Origin: Oscillospiraceae bacterium
Lineage (GTDB): Bacteria > Bacillota > Clostridia > Oscillospirales > Oscillospiraceae
Direction of reading: 5' to 3'
DNA: 64,000 bases
Assembly: GCA_015068135.1 (NCBI GenBank)
Contig: SVLB01000008.1
Coordinates: 1 to 64,000, forward strand
In this document: one piece after another, positions 28,466 to 37,216 of the stretch
Layout: each line of letters starts with the position of its first letter
Position numbering within the stretch: position 1 is the first letter of the stretch
Notes under the pieces: generated by a model
What the model saw: the letters and a program-made list of their open reading frames with translations, nothing else
Databases searched by the model: none
What the model was told of the DNA's origin: nothing
Translations under genes and position numbers: made by a program

Positions 28466-30420
28466 AGCTGTCCCTCCTTTTCCATGGGGATGGCATCCCG
28501 GTAGATGCCCAGTTCCCGGACCATGGCCTGGGCAAAGGGCTGGACCTCCTCAAAGGTCGGGATATGCCCCTCCACGTTTTCCACCAGCCAGTCCATGTGG
28601 AGCAGCTCCTCCGGGGTAAAGCCCCGGTGTCCGGGATTTTTCACCGTTCCGTCCTGGGCAATGATCCGCCGGTTAAAGGGATCCACTGCACCCTTGCGCA
28701 AGCCCTGGCGGAGCATTCTTGCCATATAGAACACGCCCTCAGGCAGACTGTCCGGCAGACTTACATCAATGACACCGCTGTCCATGCCCCACCAATAGTT
28801 CACCGCCTGGACAGAGTCCCGTCCGTAATCCAGGCCGTTTTTCAAAAGGGCGCGGATCACACGCTCATAGAATTTGCCCCACATCCAGCAAGGGGATCCC
28901 AGGGGCTTCAGACTGCCATCCTCACAGACCATGTAGGTGCCGTAATCGCAGTAGTCCAAATACATTTTATTGGGGGTGGGCACATCCCGGTTGGAAATGA
29001 CCTTGATCCCTTTTTCCATAAACTCCTTCACCGGCTGACCGGCCATGCAGGACCAGCGCAGATCGATCCTGGCTCTGGGGTTGGTCAGCTGGGCGCCCAG
29101 GGCAAAGGCGTTGATGGAGGCAGGTACACCGAAAATGGGATAAGAGCCCACATAGCCGATGCAGTTATTATCGGACATAGCACCGGCAATGGCACCGGTA
29201 ATGAATTTTCCCTCAAAGACCCGGCTGTAATAGGCCCGGACACTGGAATAGGGGGCATCCACAGAGCAGTTGAAAAACCGCACCTTGGGGTGGTCCACCG
29301 CTGCCTTCAGCGTCGCCCGACTCAGCTGAGGGGTGGTGGTAAAAACCACCTGGGCGCCGTCTGCCACCGCTTCTTCCAGGATCTGCTCTGCCTGCTCCCG
29401 GGTATCCGCATGGAAATAGCTGCGTACAACCACCCGTTCTCCCAAAACCCGCTGCAGATGGGCCGCGCCCTCCTCATGACCGGTGACCCAGGGACTGGTG
29501 GACAGATCCCGGGGATGGACAAAGGCCACATGGATATGATCCAGTCCCACAGGCAAAAGCTTACTGAGAATACCGCCCTTTTCCTCCGGCTCCGGCTGGG
29601 TAAGCACCTGCACCGGCTCATCCTGAGCCGCCGCCACCAGGTTTTCCCACAGGGCAGACATGGTCTTTTTCAGTTCCATGGAGCTGAGCTGGCCCAAATC
29701 ATGGAAAGGATGGACCCGAAGCCAGATCAAAAGTCCCTCCTCAGGCAGCAGATCCAGCCGGTAGCCCTGTAGGCTGTCGAAGGCCTCCTTGAAATAGGTA
29801 TAATAGGCACGGAAGGTCTTTTGCTCCCGTTCGTCCCACTCCTGGGCCGGGTCCTTTCCCAAATAAGAGAGAAGCTTGGCATAGTCCCCGGGCTTGCGGA
29901 ACTGCACATCATAGATCCGGGAGACCTGGTAAAACTCCAAAAATTCAAAATAGGTTACGATCCTGGGGTCCTCACTGGGCTCCGGCATCAGCCGGGTGAC
30001 CATGCAGGGGATCCTGGGGGCACCAAAATATCTGAGAACACTGACCCGCTTATTGCCCTCCTGGACATAGAAATTCCCCAGGTATTCAAAGCAGACCACC
30101 GGGTCCCGGATCCCCTCGTCGGACAGATGGGCGGCACACAGATTGATCCATTTAATGGCAAATTCCGAATCCGCCCCCAAAATAGGTAAAAATCCTGCTG
30201 TAAAGGCACCGGTACGCCCGGCAGACTTGGTGCCAACGATCCGCCCCGCTGGCACATCCACCAATCCCACATTCACCGCCGACAGCATGGGACTGTCCTT
30301 CAGGATCTCGTCCAGCACCGCCGGCTCCGGGTCCAGTCCCCGGGAAAGGCGTTCTTTATGCTCCTTCAGGCCCATTTTCTGCGCCCGAAGGTACTCCTCC
30401 CTGGCTTCATACACATTCAT
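28462..30420 (-). CDS. BMP/PnrA-family substrate-binding-like protein with N-terminal ParB-like domain, no signal peptide
   Basis: N-terminal YVQEGNKRVSVLRYFGAPRIPCMVTRL; C-terminal half HIHVAFVHPRDLSTSPWVTGHEEGAAHLQ...VFTTTPQLSRATLKAA...GKFITGAIAGAMSDNNCIGYVGSYPIFG. Confidence 0.8.
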   Translation of the reverse strand: MNVYEAREEYLRAQKMGLKEHKERLSRGLDPEPAVLDEILKDSPMLSAVNVGLVDVPAGRIVGTKSAGRTGAFTAGFLPILGADSEFAIKWINLCAAHLSDEGIRDPVVCFEYLGNFYVQEGNKRVSVLRYFGAPRIPCMVTRLMPEPSEDPRIVTYFEFLEFYQVSRIYDVQFRKPGDYAKLLSYLGKDPAQEWDEREQKTFRAYYTYFKEAFDSLQGYRLDLLPEEGLLIWLRVHPFHDLGQLSSMELKKTMSALWENLVAAAQDEPVQVLTQPEPEEKGGILSKLLPVGLDHIHVAFVHPRDLSTSPWVTGHEEGAAHLQRVLGERVVVRSYFHADTREQAEQILEEAVADGAQVVFTTTPQLSRATLKAAVDHPKVRFFNCSVDAPYSSVRAYYSRVFEGKFITGAIAGAMSDNNCIGYVGSYPIFGVPASINAFALGAQLTNPRARIDLRWSCMAGQPVKEFMEKGIKVISNRDVPTPNKMYLDYCDYGTYMVCEDGSLKPLGSPCWMWGKFYERVIRALLKNGLDYGRDSVQAVNYWWGMDSGVIDVSLPDSLPEGVFYMARMLRQGLRKGAVDPFNRRIIAQDGTVKNPGHRGFTPEELLHMDWLVENVEGHIPTFEEVQPFAQAMVRELGIYRDAIPMEKEGQL

Positions 30421-30482
30421 TGTCCTCACTCCTTGGGTTCTATTGATCCTATCATACCGAATATACCCGCTTTTTGCAACAT

Positions 30483-30615
30483 AAATTCCAATTTATCGAA
30501 TACCCTGTCGTAGGGGCCGATGCCCACATCGGCCCTAATTACCGCAGTGCGTGTGGGCCGATGTGGGCATCGGCCCACACGAGTGCAGTGCAAACAGTGC
30601 GATAAATCGGAATTT
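30483..30615. repeat. Nested repeat: family B inverted repeat enclosing a family A element
   Basis: Outer arms 30483-30498 and 30600-30615 (15/16 complementary); inner gtaggggccgatgcccacatcggccc...gtgggccgatgtgggcatcggcccacac at 30510-30580. Confidence 0.85.
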
Positions 30616-30658
30616 GCCCTAACAAAAAACCACGCAGCATTTCTGCTGCGTGGTTTTT

Positions 30659-30898
30659 TCAGATCTCTTTATACATCATTCCCGCATCGTCCTTGCGAAC
30701 ATTGTCGGCAACCTGGACCACCTCAACAGCCACGGTTCTCGGGCCCATGGTGATCTCCAATTTGTCTCCAACCTTCACCTCGTAGCTGGCCTTGACCACA
30801 CGGCCATTGACACTGATACGACCGTTGTCGCAGGCTTCGTTGGCTACGGTACGACGCTTGATCAGCCTTGAGACCTTCAGGTACTTATCCAGTCGCAT
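30659..30898 (-). CDS. S4-domain RNA-binding protein (RqcP/YabO-like)
   Basis: MRLDKYLKVSRLIKRRTVANEACDNGRISVNGRVVKASYEVKVGD. Confidence 0.93.
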   Translation of the reverse strand: MRLDKYLKVSRLIKRRTVANEACDNGRISVNGRVVKASYEVKVGDKLEITMGPRTVAVEVVQVADNVRKDDAGMMYKEI

Positions 30899-31173
30899 TA
30901 CTTGGCGACGGTGTCCTTCAGAGTCTTGCTGGCCTTGAAAGCGGGCAGACGGGTAGCGGGGATCTCGATGGTCTCCTTGGTGCGGGGGTTACGGCCGGTA
31001 CGGGCCTCGCGAGCCTTTACCTCGAAAATGCCAAAGCCGGAAACAGAAACCTTCTCGCCCTTGACCAGGGTCTCGGTGATGGTCTCGGTGGTGGCATTGA
31101 TCACGCGCTCAGCGTCCTTCTTGGTCAGGCCGGTCTTCTCAGCAACGGCTGCGATCAGTTCAGTCTTGTTCAT
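30898..31173 (-). CDS. hup: HU family DNA-binding protein
   Basis: MNKTELIAAVAEKTGLTKKDAERVI...GFGIFEVKAREARTGRNPRTKETIEIPATRLPAFKASKTLKD. Confidence 0.97.
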   Translation of the reverse strand: MNKTELIAAVAEKTGLTKKDAERVINATTETITETLVKGEKVSVSGFGIFEVKAREARTGRNPRTKETIEIPATRLPAFKASKTLKDTVAK

Positions 31174-31288
31174 AGTGAATATAACCTCTTTTCAATATAT
31201 GTTTTTTACATGCGTTCTAAGATTATCACACATTTTCCCAAATTGCAAGTGGTTTTCCCAACTTTTTTCAAGAGAAATAAAAGATTTT

Positions 31289-32980
31289 TTACATATGCAG
31301 CAGCTTTGCCAGCTTCTCTCCCTTAGGGATCAGCTGCAGATCTTCTTTCCGGATAGCACGAAGGACAACGATGCACACCAGGTACACCAGCACGCCTACC
31401 ATAACGGGTACGCCACACAGAAGCAAAGCTCCCACGCTGGTGGACATTTGGATGCCCATCCAGGTCTGCATGGCATAATACGTGGCAAATACCGCAGCAC
31501 CCATGAGCGCGGCACTGAGGGCAGGCCGCAGAAGATTTCGCACCAGCTTGGGCTTTTGGGGGACCACACGGGAAATGGCGAACAGATTCAGCGCCGCAAT
31601 GGCGGTATTGCAGACCAGGGTACACACAGGAGCCGCCAGAATGCCCAAATAGGGATTGCCCGCCAAAATGTACACCATCACCAGCTTCGCCACACCGCAG
31701 CCCAGCATATTGATCACCGGAAGATGGGCCTTGCCATGGGCCTGAAGCACCGCATTGGTATAAAGGATAATGCCATAGGGCAGCACCGTGGTGCCGAGCA
31801 GCATCAGGATCTGGGTTGCCAGGTCATTGCGCTCGCCTCTGTAGCCCCCCAGCACGGACATAATGGGGCTTGCCAGCAGCGCAAGGCCTACTGCGCAGGG
31901 CCAGCACATCAGCCCCGTGATCCGGGCAGCGGATTCCTCCACATTCTGGACCTCCTTGGGGTTGTGCATGGTCAGCTGGGCGGTAATGGCCGGGATAATG
32001 CTCACCGTAATGGGAACGATGAAAGCACCGGGCATATTAAATAGGGTCTGTCCGAAGCTGTAAATGCCGTTGAGGTTGGAAACCACCTTGGAGGCCAGCT
32101 TTTCCGCGGCAACGCCGTCAGCCAGCAGCTCCTGCTTTAAGGTATCTACCAAAGGCAGGGTATAGCGGTTGGCTTCCACCAGGTCCACCACCCGGTTGGT
32201 ATACACGCCGGTTTCCAAAAGGGTCAGAAGATTCAGACCCACAGAACCGATGGTAATGGGTACTGCGATCTTCAACAGCTCCTTGGTCGTCTGTCCCGCA
32301 CTCCAAACCTGCTCCCGGGACTGGGGCAGACGCTGGTAGGCAGGCCGGAACTTTCCCATCAGGTACAAAACCGATACCAGACAGCTTACGGTCACGCCCA
32401 AAATGGCACCACCGGCAGCCATGGACTGACTGTCCGTGAACTTCAGCACCAAAAACGCCGCCGCAAGGCCGATCACCAGCTTCACCACAGCCTCCAGCAT
32501 CTGGGAATTGGAGGTGGGCCGCATATCCTCCTGCCCCTGGAAGAAGCCCCGGTAATAGGACATGATGCACATTAAAAGGGCGCAGGGACCCAGGCACAAA
32601 ATGGCAAACCAGGCATCGGGATAGCCCATTACATTAGCAAGGGGCTTGCACAAAAGGCACATCATAGCGCTTCCGGCAATGCCCAGCCACCAGAAGATCC
32701 GCCTCGACACCCGGAAGACCTGGCGCACCTGGCCGTACTGGCCCTGGGCATCGGCCTGGCTGATCATCCGGCTCATGGCAATGGGAAGACCCGCAGTGGA
32801 GATCATCAGAAGTACGGAGTAGATCTGATAGGCAACCGAGAAATCACTGAAGCCGCTGTCGCCAATGATCATCTTCAGCGGGATCTTATAGAGGGCGCCA
32901 ATGACCTTGACCACAGCGGTAGCCATGGCAAGGAGCGCCGCACCGTGTAAAAAGTTTTGCTTCTTGGAAGAATCTGACAT
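31289..32980 (-). CDS. SpoVB-like polysaccharide biosynthesis/flippase protein (MOP superfamily)
   Basis: Polytopic membrane protein with SpoVB/MurJ-like motifs (FLHGAALLAMATAVVKVIGALYKIPLKMIIGDSGFSDF). Confidence 0.88.
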   Translation of the reverse strand: MSDSSKKQNFLHGAALLAMATAVVKVIGALYKIPLKMIIGDSGFSDFSVAYQIYSVLLMISTAGLPIAMSRMISQADAQGQYGQVRQVFRVSRRIFWWLGIAGSAMMCLLCKPLANVMGYPDAWFAILCLGPCALLMCIMSYYRGFFQGQEDMRPTSNSQMLEAVVKLVIGLAAAFLVLKFTDSQSMAAGGAILGVTVSCLVSVLYLMGKFRPAYQRLPQSREQVWSAGQTTKELLKIAVPITIGSVGLNLLTLLETGVYTNRVVDLVEANRYTLPLVDTLKQELLADGVAAEKLASKVVSNLNGIYSFGQTLFNMPGAFIVPITVSIIPAITAQLTMHNPKEVQNVEESAARITGLMCWPCAVGLALLASPIMSVLGGYRGERNDLATQILMLLGTTVLPYGIILYTNAVLQAHGKAHLPVINMLGCGVAKLVMVYILAGNPYLGILAAPVCTLVCNTAIAALNLFAISRVVPQKPKLVRNLLRPALSAALMGAAVFATYYAMQTWMGIQMSTSVGALLLCGVPVMVGVLVYLVCIVVLRAIRKEDLQLIPKGEKLAKLLHM

Positions 32981-32983
32981 AGC

Positions 32984-34294
32984 TTACTCCTTTTCCAGGA
33001 TCCTGGGGATGGCATATTCCGTCAGCTCGGAAACCACCGCCTGCAGGTCAATGGTGGGGAACCGTCCGTTTTGATAGAGGATCTTTCCGTCCACCATGGT
33101 CATGGCTACATCTCCACCCTTGGCAGAGAACACCAGACCGTTCATCACATTATGGCAGGGCATCAGATGGGGAGCTGTAAAATCCACCAAAATCAGATCC
33201 GCCGCCATGCCCTCTTTCAGCATACCGCATTGTGCGGCTCTTCCCTGGGCTCTGGCACCGCAGACCGTCGCCATCATCAGCACCGCCGCCGCAGGCATGG
33301 CAGAGGGATCGTCCGCTGTCTTTCTTGCCTCCATAGCGGTATACCGCATAGCTTCAAACAGGTCTGCATTGCCGCACTGGGCAACACTTCCCGTACCCAA
33401 TGCCACATTGATGCCCGCTTTTACAGCAGCGCGCACATCCAGGGATTTCAGGCCATTTTTCCCGTCAGCCATGGGAACCGTGACCGCAGAGGCCTTTTTC
33501 CGGCCCAATACCGCCAGATCCTCTGCCGGCAGACTGCCGCAGCCCACGCAGGAAGCGGGAATATCAAATACGCCATGGCAGTTCATAAGCTCCGCAGGAC
33601 CCAAGCCGTTGCGGTCCAGGCAGGATTCCACCTCACCGGGGGTCTCTGCCAAATGGAGCTGGATCCCCAGGCCCTTTTCCCGGGCATAGGCGCTCATACC
33701 CTCCCAAAGGCGGTAATTGCTGGTGTATTCTCCGTAAATGCCCGCATCCACCCGGATGCGGTCTTCGTAGCCGTTCCATTTCTCTGCTACCCGGCAAAGC
33801 TCCCGGCACTGCTCATCAGTCTCAAAATCAAACTCTTCATTTTGATCAATAAAGCGGTAGGCAGCCAGTGCCACATTGCCCCGGATGCCGCTTTCTGCCA
33901 TGGCCTGGGCTGTGGCCTCCGGGTAGTAATACAGATCCGACACCGAGGTGATGCCAAAGCGCAAGCACTCGGCAATGCCCATAAGGGCCGAGGCCTTGGC
34001 ACTGCGGCTGTCCAGCTTAGCCTCCATTTTCAGTGTCTGCTCCAAAGCCTCTGTGCGGTTCGTATCGTCCAGCAGATTGCGCATGGCTGTCGCCGCCAGC
34101 TGGGTATGGGCATTCACAAGGCCGGGCATCGCCACCATGCCCGTACCGTCAACGATGGTTTGGGGCTGTTCTTCCGGCACCTGCCTGCCAATATAGGATA
34201 TTTTGCCCTTCTCAATGCCGATACAGGCACCGAACAAAACATCCAGCTTTTCATTCATGGTCACCACTGTGACATTGGAAATGAGTGTATCCAA
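32984..34294 (-). CDS. Amidohydrolase, methylthioadenosine/S-adenosylhomocysteine deaminase-like
   Basis: VAMPGLVNAHTQLAATAMRNLLDD, LHLAETPGEVESC, MLKEGMAADLILVDF; TTG start behind GAAAGGAAACC. Confidence 0.85.
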   Translation of the reverse strand: MDTLISNVTVVTMNEKLDVLFGACIGIEKGKISYIGRQVPEEQPQTIVDGTGMVAMPGLVNAHTQLAATAMRNLLDDTNRTEALEQTLKMEAKLDSRSAKASALMGIAECLRFGITSVSDLYYYPEATAQAMAESGIRGNVALAAYRFIDQNEEFDFETDEQCRELCRVAEKWNGYEDRIRVDAGIYGEYTSNYRLWEGMSAYAREKGLGIQLHLAETPGEVESCLDRNGLGPAELMNCHGVFDIPASCVGCGSLPAEDLAVLGRKKASAVTVPMADGKNGLKSLDVRAAVKAGINVALGTGSVAQCGNADLFEAMRYTAMEARKTADDPSAMPAAAVLMMATVCGARAQGRAAQCGMLKEGMAADLILVDFTAPHLMPCHNVMNGLVFSAKGGDVAMTMVDGKILYQNGRFPTIDLQAVVSELTEYAIPRILEKE

Positions 34295-34319
34295 AGGTTT
34301 CCTTCCTTTCAGATTTCTG

Positions 34320-35738
34320 TTAAAGCAGTTCAAACAGTTTTTCTTTTTGCGCCAAAACGCTGTCCAGCTGGGCGATGTATTCCTCCGGGAATTTGGGGTT
34401 ATGGAACCGCTGCAGGGTCCCGTCGGGGAGGTTGACCTTATTCATACCGCCACCGCCCAGGGACAAAATGGTATGCAGCTCCTCCATCATGTAGATATTG
34501 TACAGGCAATCCTTCCCATCCCGGCTCCAGCCCACATTTTCAAAGCTGCCGGACATATATTTCTGCCGGTACAGATAATAGGGGCGATAACCGAGGCCGC
34601 GGAGGGTCTGATTGGCGTACTCCACCATTTGGGCCACTTCCGCACCGCTGGGCAGGACCGGCCGCTTTTCAAACAAATCTGCGCCCTTTTTCAGAGCCAG
34701 GGTATGTACTGTAATATTGGCAGGGTGCAAAGCCGCCACCTGATCCAGCGACCGGCAGAAGCCCTCATAGGAATCTGTGGGCAGACCGGCGATCAGATCC
34801 ATATTGATGGCATCGAACCCGGCTCTGCAGGCATCCTCATAGGAACGGATCACATCAGCGCCCGTATGGGGGCGTCCGCAGGCCCGTAGCACAGCATCCT
34901 CCATGGTCTGAGGATTGATGCTCATACGGTCAGCCCCGGAGGCCCGGATGATGGCAAGCTTTTGCGCTGTCAGGGTGTCGGGTCTTCCCCCCTCCACCGT
35001 AAACTCCAGGCACCGGGATAGGTCCACCGTGTCATGGATGATAGCAAGCAGCTTTCCCATCTGTTCTTCCGACAGGGTGGTAGGCGTACCGCCGCCTATA
35101 TACACAGTACGCACAGTCTTTCCGGATCTTGCCAGCAGCTTTCCCGTGTGGGCAAGCTCCCGGTACAGAGCCTGCAGATAAGGCTCCAAAAGCTCCGTTT
35201 TCCTGCCTACCGTGCGGCTGACAAAGCTACAGTAGGCACAGCGGGTAGGACAAAAGGGAATGCCCACATATAAAGAGATATCATTGGCATCCAAAAGACC
35301 GGCGGCCTTCACAGTGGACACGGAACAGTCCACCGCCAATTCTCTGCGCGGGGGCGTCACATAATAGACCTGCTCCAGGAGCCTTCCTGCAGAGGCAGGT
35401 GTTCCACCCTCCAGAATATGCTTGGTAGAAAGCTTGGTGGGGCGCACCCCCGCCAACGCACCCCATGCAGGAATCTGTTCCAAATGGGGCAGGGCTGCCT
35501 GGTAAAAGCTCTGCTGAAGGAGTCTGCGGCGCAGACGCACCGTCTCCTCCCCTGTCCGCAGCCGCTTCACCGCCCGGGTGGTCTTCCCCCGGCAGGTAAT
35601 GGTGGTCACCGCAGTGAGCCAGGTGTTCCCCCGATGGAGCCGGGAGATGGCCTCCCCTTCTCCCTCCACGGAAAACAGCGACATCTGCAGCTGCTCCACC
35701 GCATATAGGTCCTCGTGGCCCTGAAGTTTTAGTATCAT
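34320..35738 (-). CDS. hemZ: Coproporphyrinogen III dehydrogenase-like radical SAM protein HemZ
   Basis: LYVGIPFCPTRCAYCSFVS radical-SAM motif, TVYIGGGTPTTLSEEQ, SINPQTMEDAVL. Confidence 0.92.
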   Translation of the reverse strand: MILKLQGHEDLYAVEQLQMSLFSVEGEGEAISRLHRGNTWLTAVTTITCRGKTTRAVKRLRTGEETVRLRRRLLQQSFYQAALPHLEQIPAWGALAGVRPTKLSTKHILEGGTPASAGRLLEQVYYVTPPRRELAVDCSVSTVKAAGLLDANDISLYVGIPFCPTRCAYCSFVSRTVGRKTELLEPYLQALYRELAHTGKLLARSGKTVRTVYIGGGTPTTLSEEQMGKLLAIIHDTVDLSRCLEFTVEGGRPDTLTAQKLAIIRASGADRMSINPQTMEDAVLRACGRPHTGADVIRSYEDACRAGFDAINMDLIAGLPTDSYEGFCRSLDQVAALHPANITVHTLALKKGADLFEKRPVLPSGAEVAQMVEYANQTLRGLGYRPYYLYRQKYMSGSFENVGWSRDGKDCLYNIYMMEELHTILSLGGGGMNKVNLPDGTLQRFHNPKFPEEYIAQLDSVLAQKEKLFELL

Positions 35739-35799
35739 ATCGTTTCCTTTCGGATCCTGCGAAGCTTCGCTGTCATTTCTATGAAAACCTAACATTTTC

Positions 35800-35870
35800 G
35801 TAGGGCGGGGTCATGACCCCGCCGGATGTACCGAGTGCGAATCTGCGGCGGGGTCATGACCCCGCCCTAC
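35800..35870. repeat. Family A element, copy 3
   Basis: gtagggcggggtcatgaccccgccggatgtaccgagtgcgaatctgcggcggggtcatgaccccgccctac. Confidence 0.85.
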
Positions 35871-35919
35871 GCAATGTATTTTCATTTATAGTAGTGTGTT
35901 TCCACCTGTGGATCGCTTT

Positions 35920-36510
35920 TTACTGCATATACGGATTCAACCGTCTTTCCTCTGCCAGGGTGGTAGAAGGCCCGTGGCCGGGGTAGACCCGATAGTCCCC
36001 CTCCAAAGCCGCCAAAGTCTTCAGGGAGGCCACGATCTCCGTCCAGCTGCCTCCGGGCAGATCCGTCCTGCCGCAGGTACCGGCAAAGAGGGTATCTCCG
36101 CTGAAAATGCAGTCCTGACATTTCAGACATACAGACCCCACAGAATGTCCCGGGGTGTGCATGACCTGCAGCTCCAGGCCCGCCACCTGAAGCACATCCC
36201 CCTGACCGTAGGTATGGGTATGGTAAATGGGGCCGGCACTGAGCCGGGCAGGAATGGTCAGCTCCCGGTCACAGACATAAACATCACAGTCGGTGCTTTC
36301 GGCAATCTCCCGGATGGCACCCACATGGTCAAAATGCCCGTGGGTCAGGGCAATGGCCTCCACGGTCTTTTGCAGCCGCTGGACCTCCAATAAGATCTGC
36401 TGGGCCTCATAGCCGGGATCGATCACCAGGCAGGTGTCACTTCCCTCCTCCCAAACCAAATAGCAGTTGGTCTGATAAGAGCCCAAAGGCATGGTATGTA
36501 TCTGGATCAT
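35920..36510 (-). CDS. MBL-fold metallo-hydrolase (glyoxalase II-like)
   Basis: LTHGHFDHVG, HTPGHSVGSVCL, SGDTLFAGTCGRTDLPGGS. Confidence 0.93.
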   Translation of the reverse strand: MIQIHTMPLGSYQTNCYLVWEEGSDTCLVIDPGYEAQQILLEVQRLQKTVEAIALTHGHFDHVGAIREIAESTDCDVYVCDRELTIPARLSAGPIYHTHTYGQGDVLQVAGLELQVMHTPGHSVGSVCLKCQDCIFSGDTLFAGTCGRTDLPGGSWTEIVASLKTLAALEGDYRVYPGHGPSTTLAEERRLNPYMQ

Positions 36511-36513
36511 ATG

Positions 36514-36978
36514 CTACCTCCTGGGGGTATCCATCAACTGGTCCGTATCCAAAATCAGGGTCACAGGACCGTCATTCACCGACTCCACCTTCATATCCGC
36601 ACCGAAAATACCGTGCTGGGGCGGATATCCCAGCTCAGCGCAGATCTCCAAAAACCGCTCATACATGGCATTGCCCAGCTCCGGCGGCGCGGCATCGGTA
36701 AAGCTGGGGCGGCGGCCCTTCCGGCAATTGCCGTAGAGGGTAAACTGGCTGACCACCAGCACCTGTCCGTTTACATCGGAAAGGCCCAGGTTCATTTTCC
36801 CGTTTTCGTCTTCGAACACCCGCAGTCCCAGGGCCTTTTCCGCCAGGTACCGGCATTCCTTTTCCGTATCATTGGGACCCACACCCAGCAGGATCAAAAA
36901 CCCCTGCCCAATGGCCCCGTTCACTGCCCCGTCAATGGTGACGGAGGCAGACTTCACTCTCGTTAATACCGCACGCAT
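36514..36978 (-). CDS. dtd: D-aminoacyl-tRNA deacylase
   Basis: MRAVLTRVKSASVTIDG, GQVLVVSQFTLYGNCRKGRRPSFTDAA, GIFGADMKVESVNDGPVTLILDT. Confidence 0.96.
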   Translation of the reverse strand: MRAVLTRVKSASVTIDGAVNGAIGQGFLILLGVGPNDTEKECRYLAEKALGLRVFEDENGKMNLGLSDVNGQVLVVSQFTLYGNCRKGRRPSFTDAAPPELGNAMYERFLEICAELGYPPQHGIFGADMKVESVNDGPVTLILDTDQLMDTPRR

Positions 36979-37020
36979 AGTATGTTCCTTTCAAATTCCC
37001 GTTTACCGGGCTGTTGTAGA

Positions 37021-37174
37021 AAGCCTCCCTCTGACGAGGGAGGTGGCCCGAAGGGCCGGAGGGAGAGAAAACCTTACGTTTTCAAAAGAACGAAAATGAT
37101 TGTATTCTCTACACTTTCTCTCCCTCAGGCAATTGCCTAAAATCGGCAATTGCCAGCTCCCTCATCAGAGGGAG
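37021..37174. repeat. Family D palindromic repeat (CCTCTGACGAGGGAG...CTCCCTCATCAGAGGGAG), copy 1
   Basis: Ends ctccctctgacgagggag / ctccctcatcagagggag with internal hairpins ggcccgaagggcc and caattgcctaaaatcggcaattg. Confidence 0.85.
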
Positions 37175-37216
37175 CCGTTTTGGTGCATCCCTTCAAACAG
37201 CACGATAAACCGGAAT

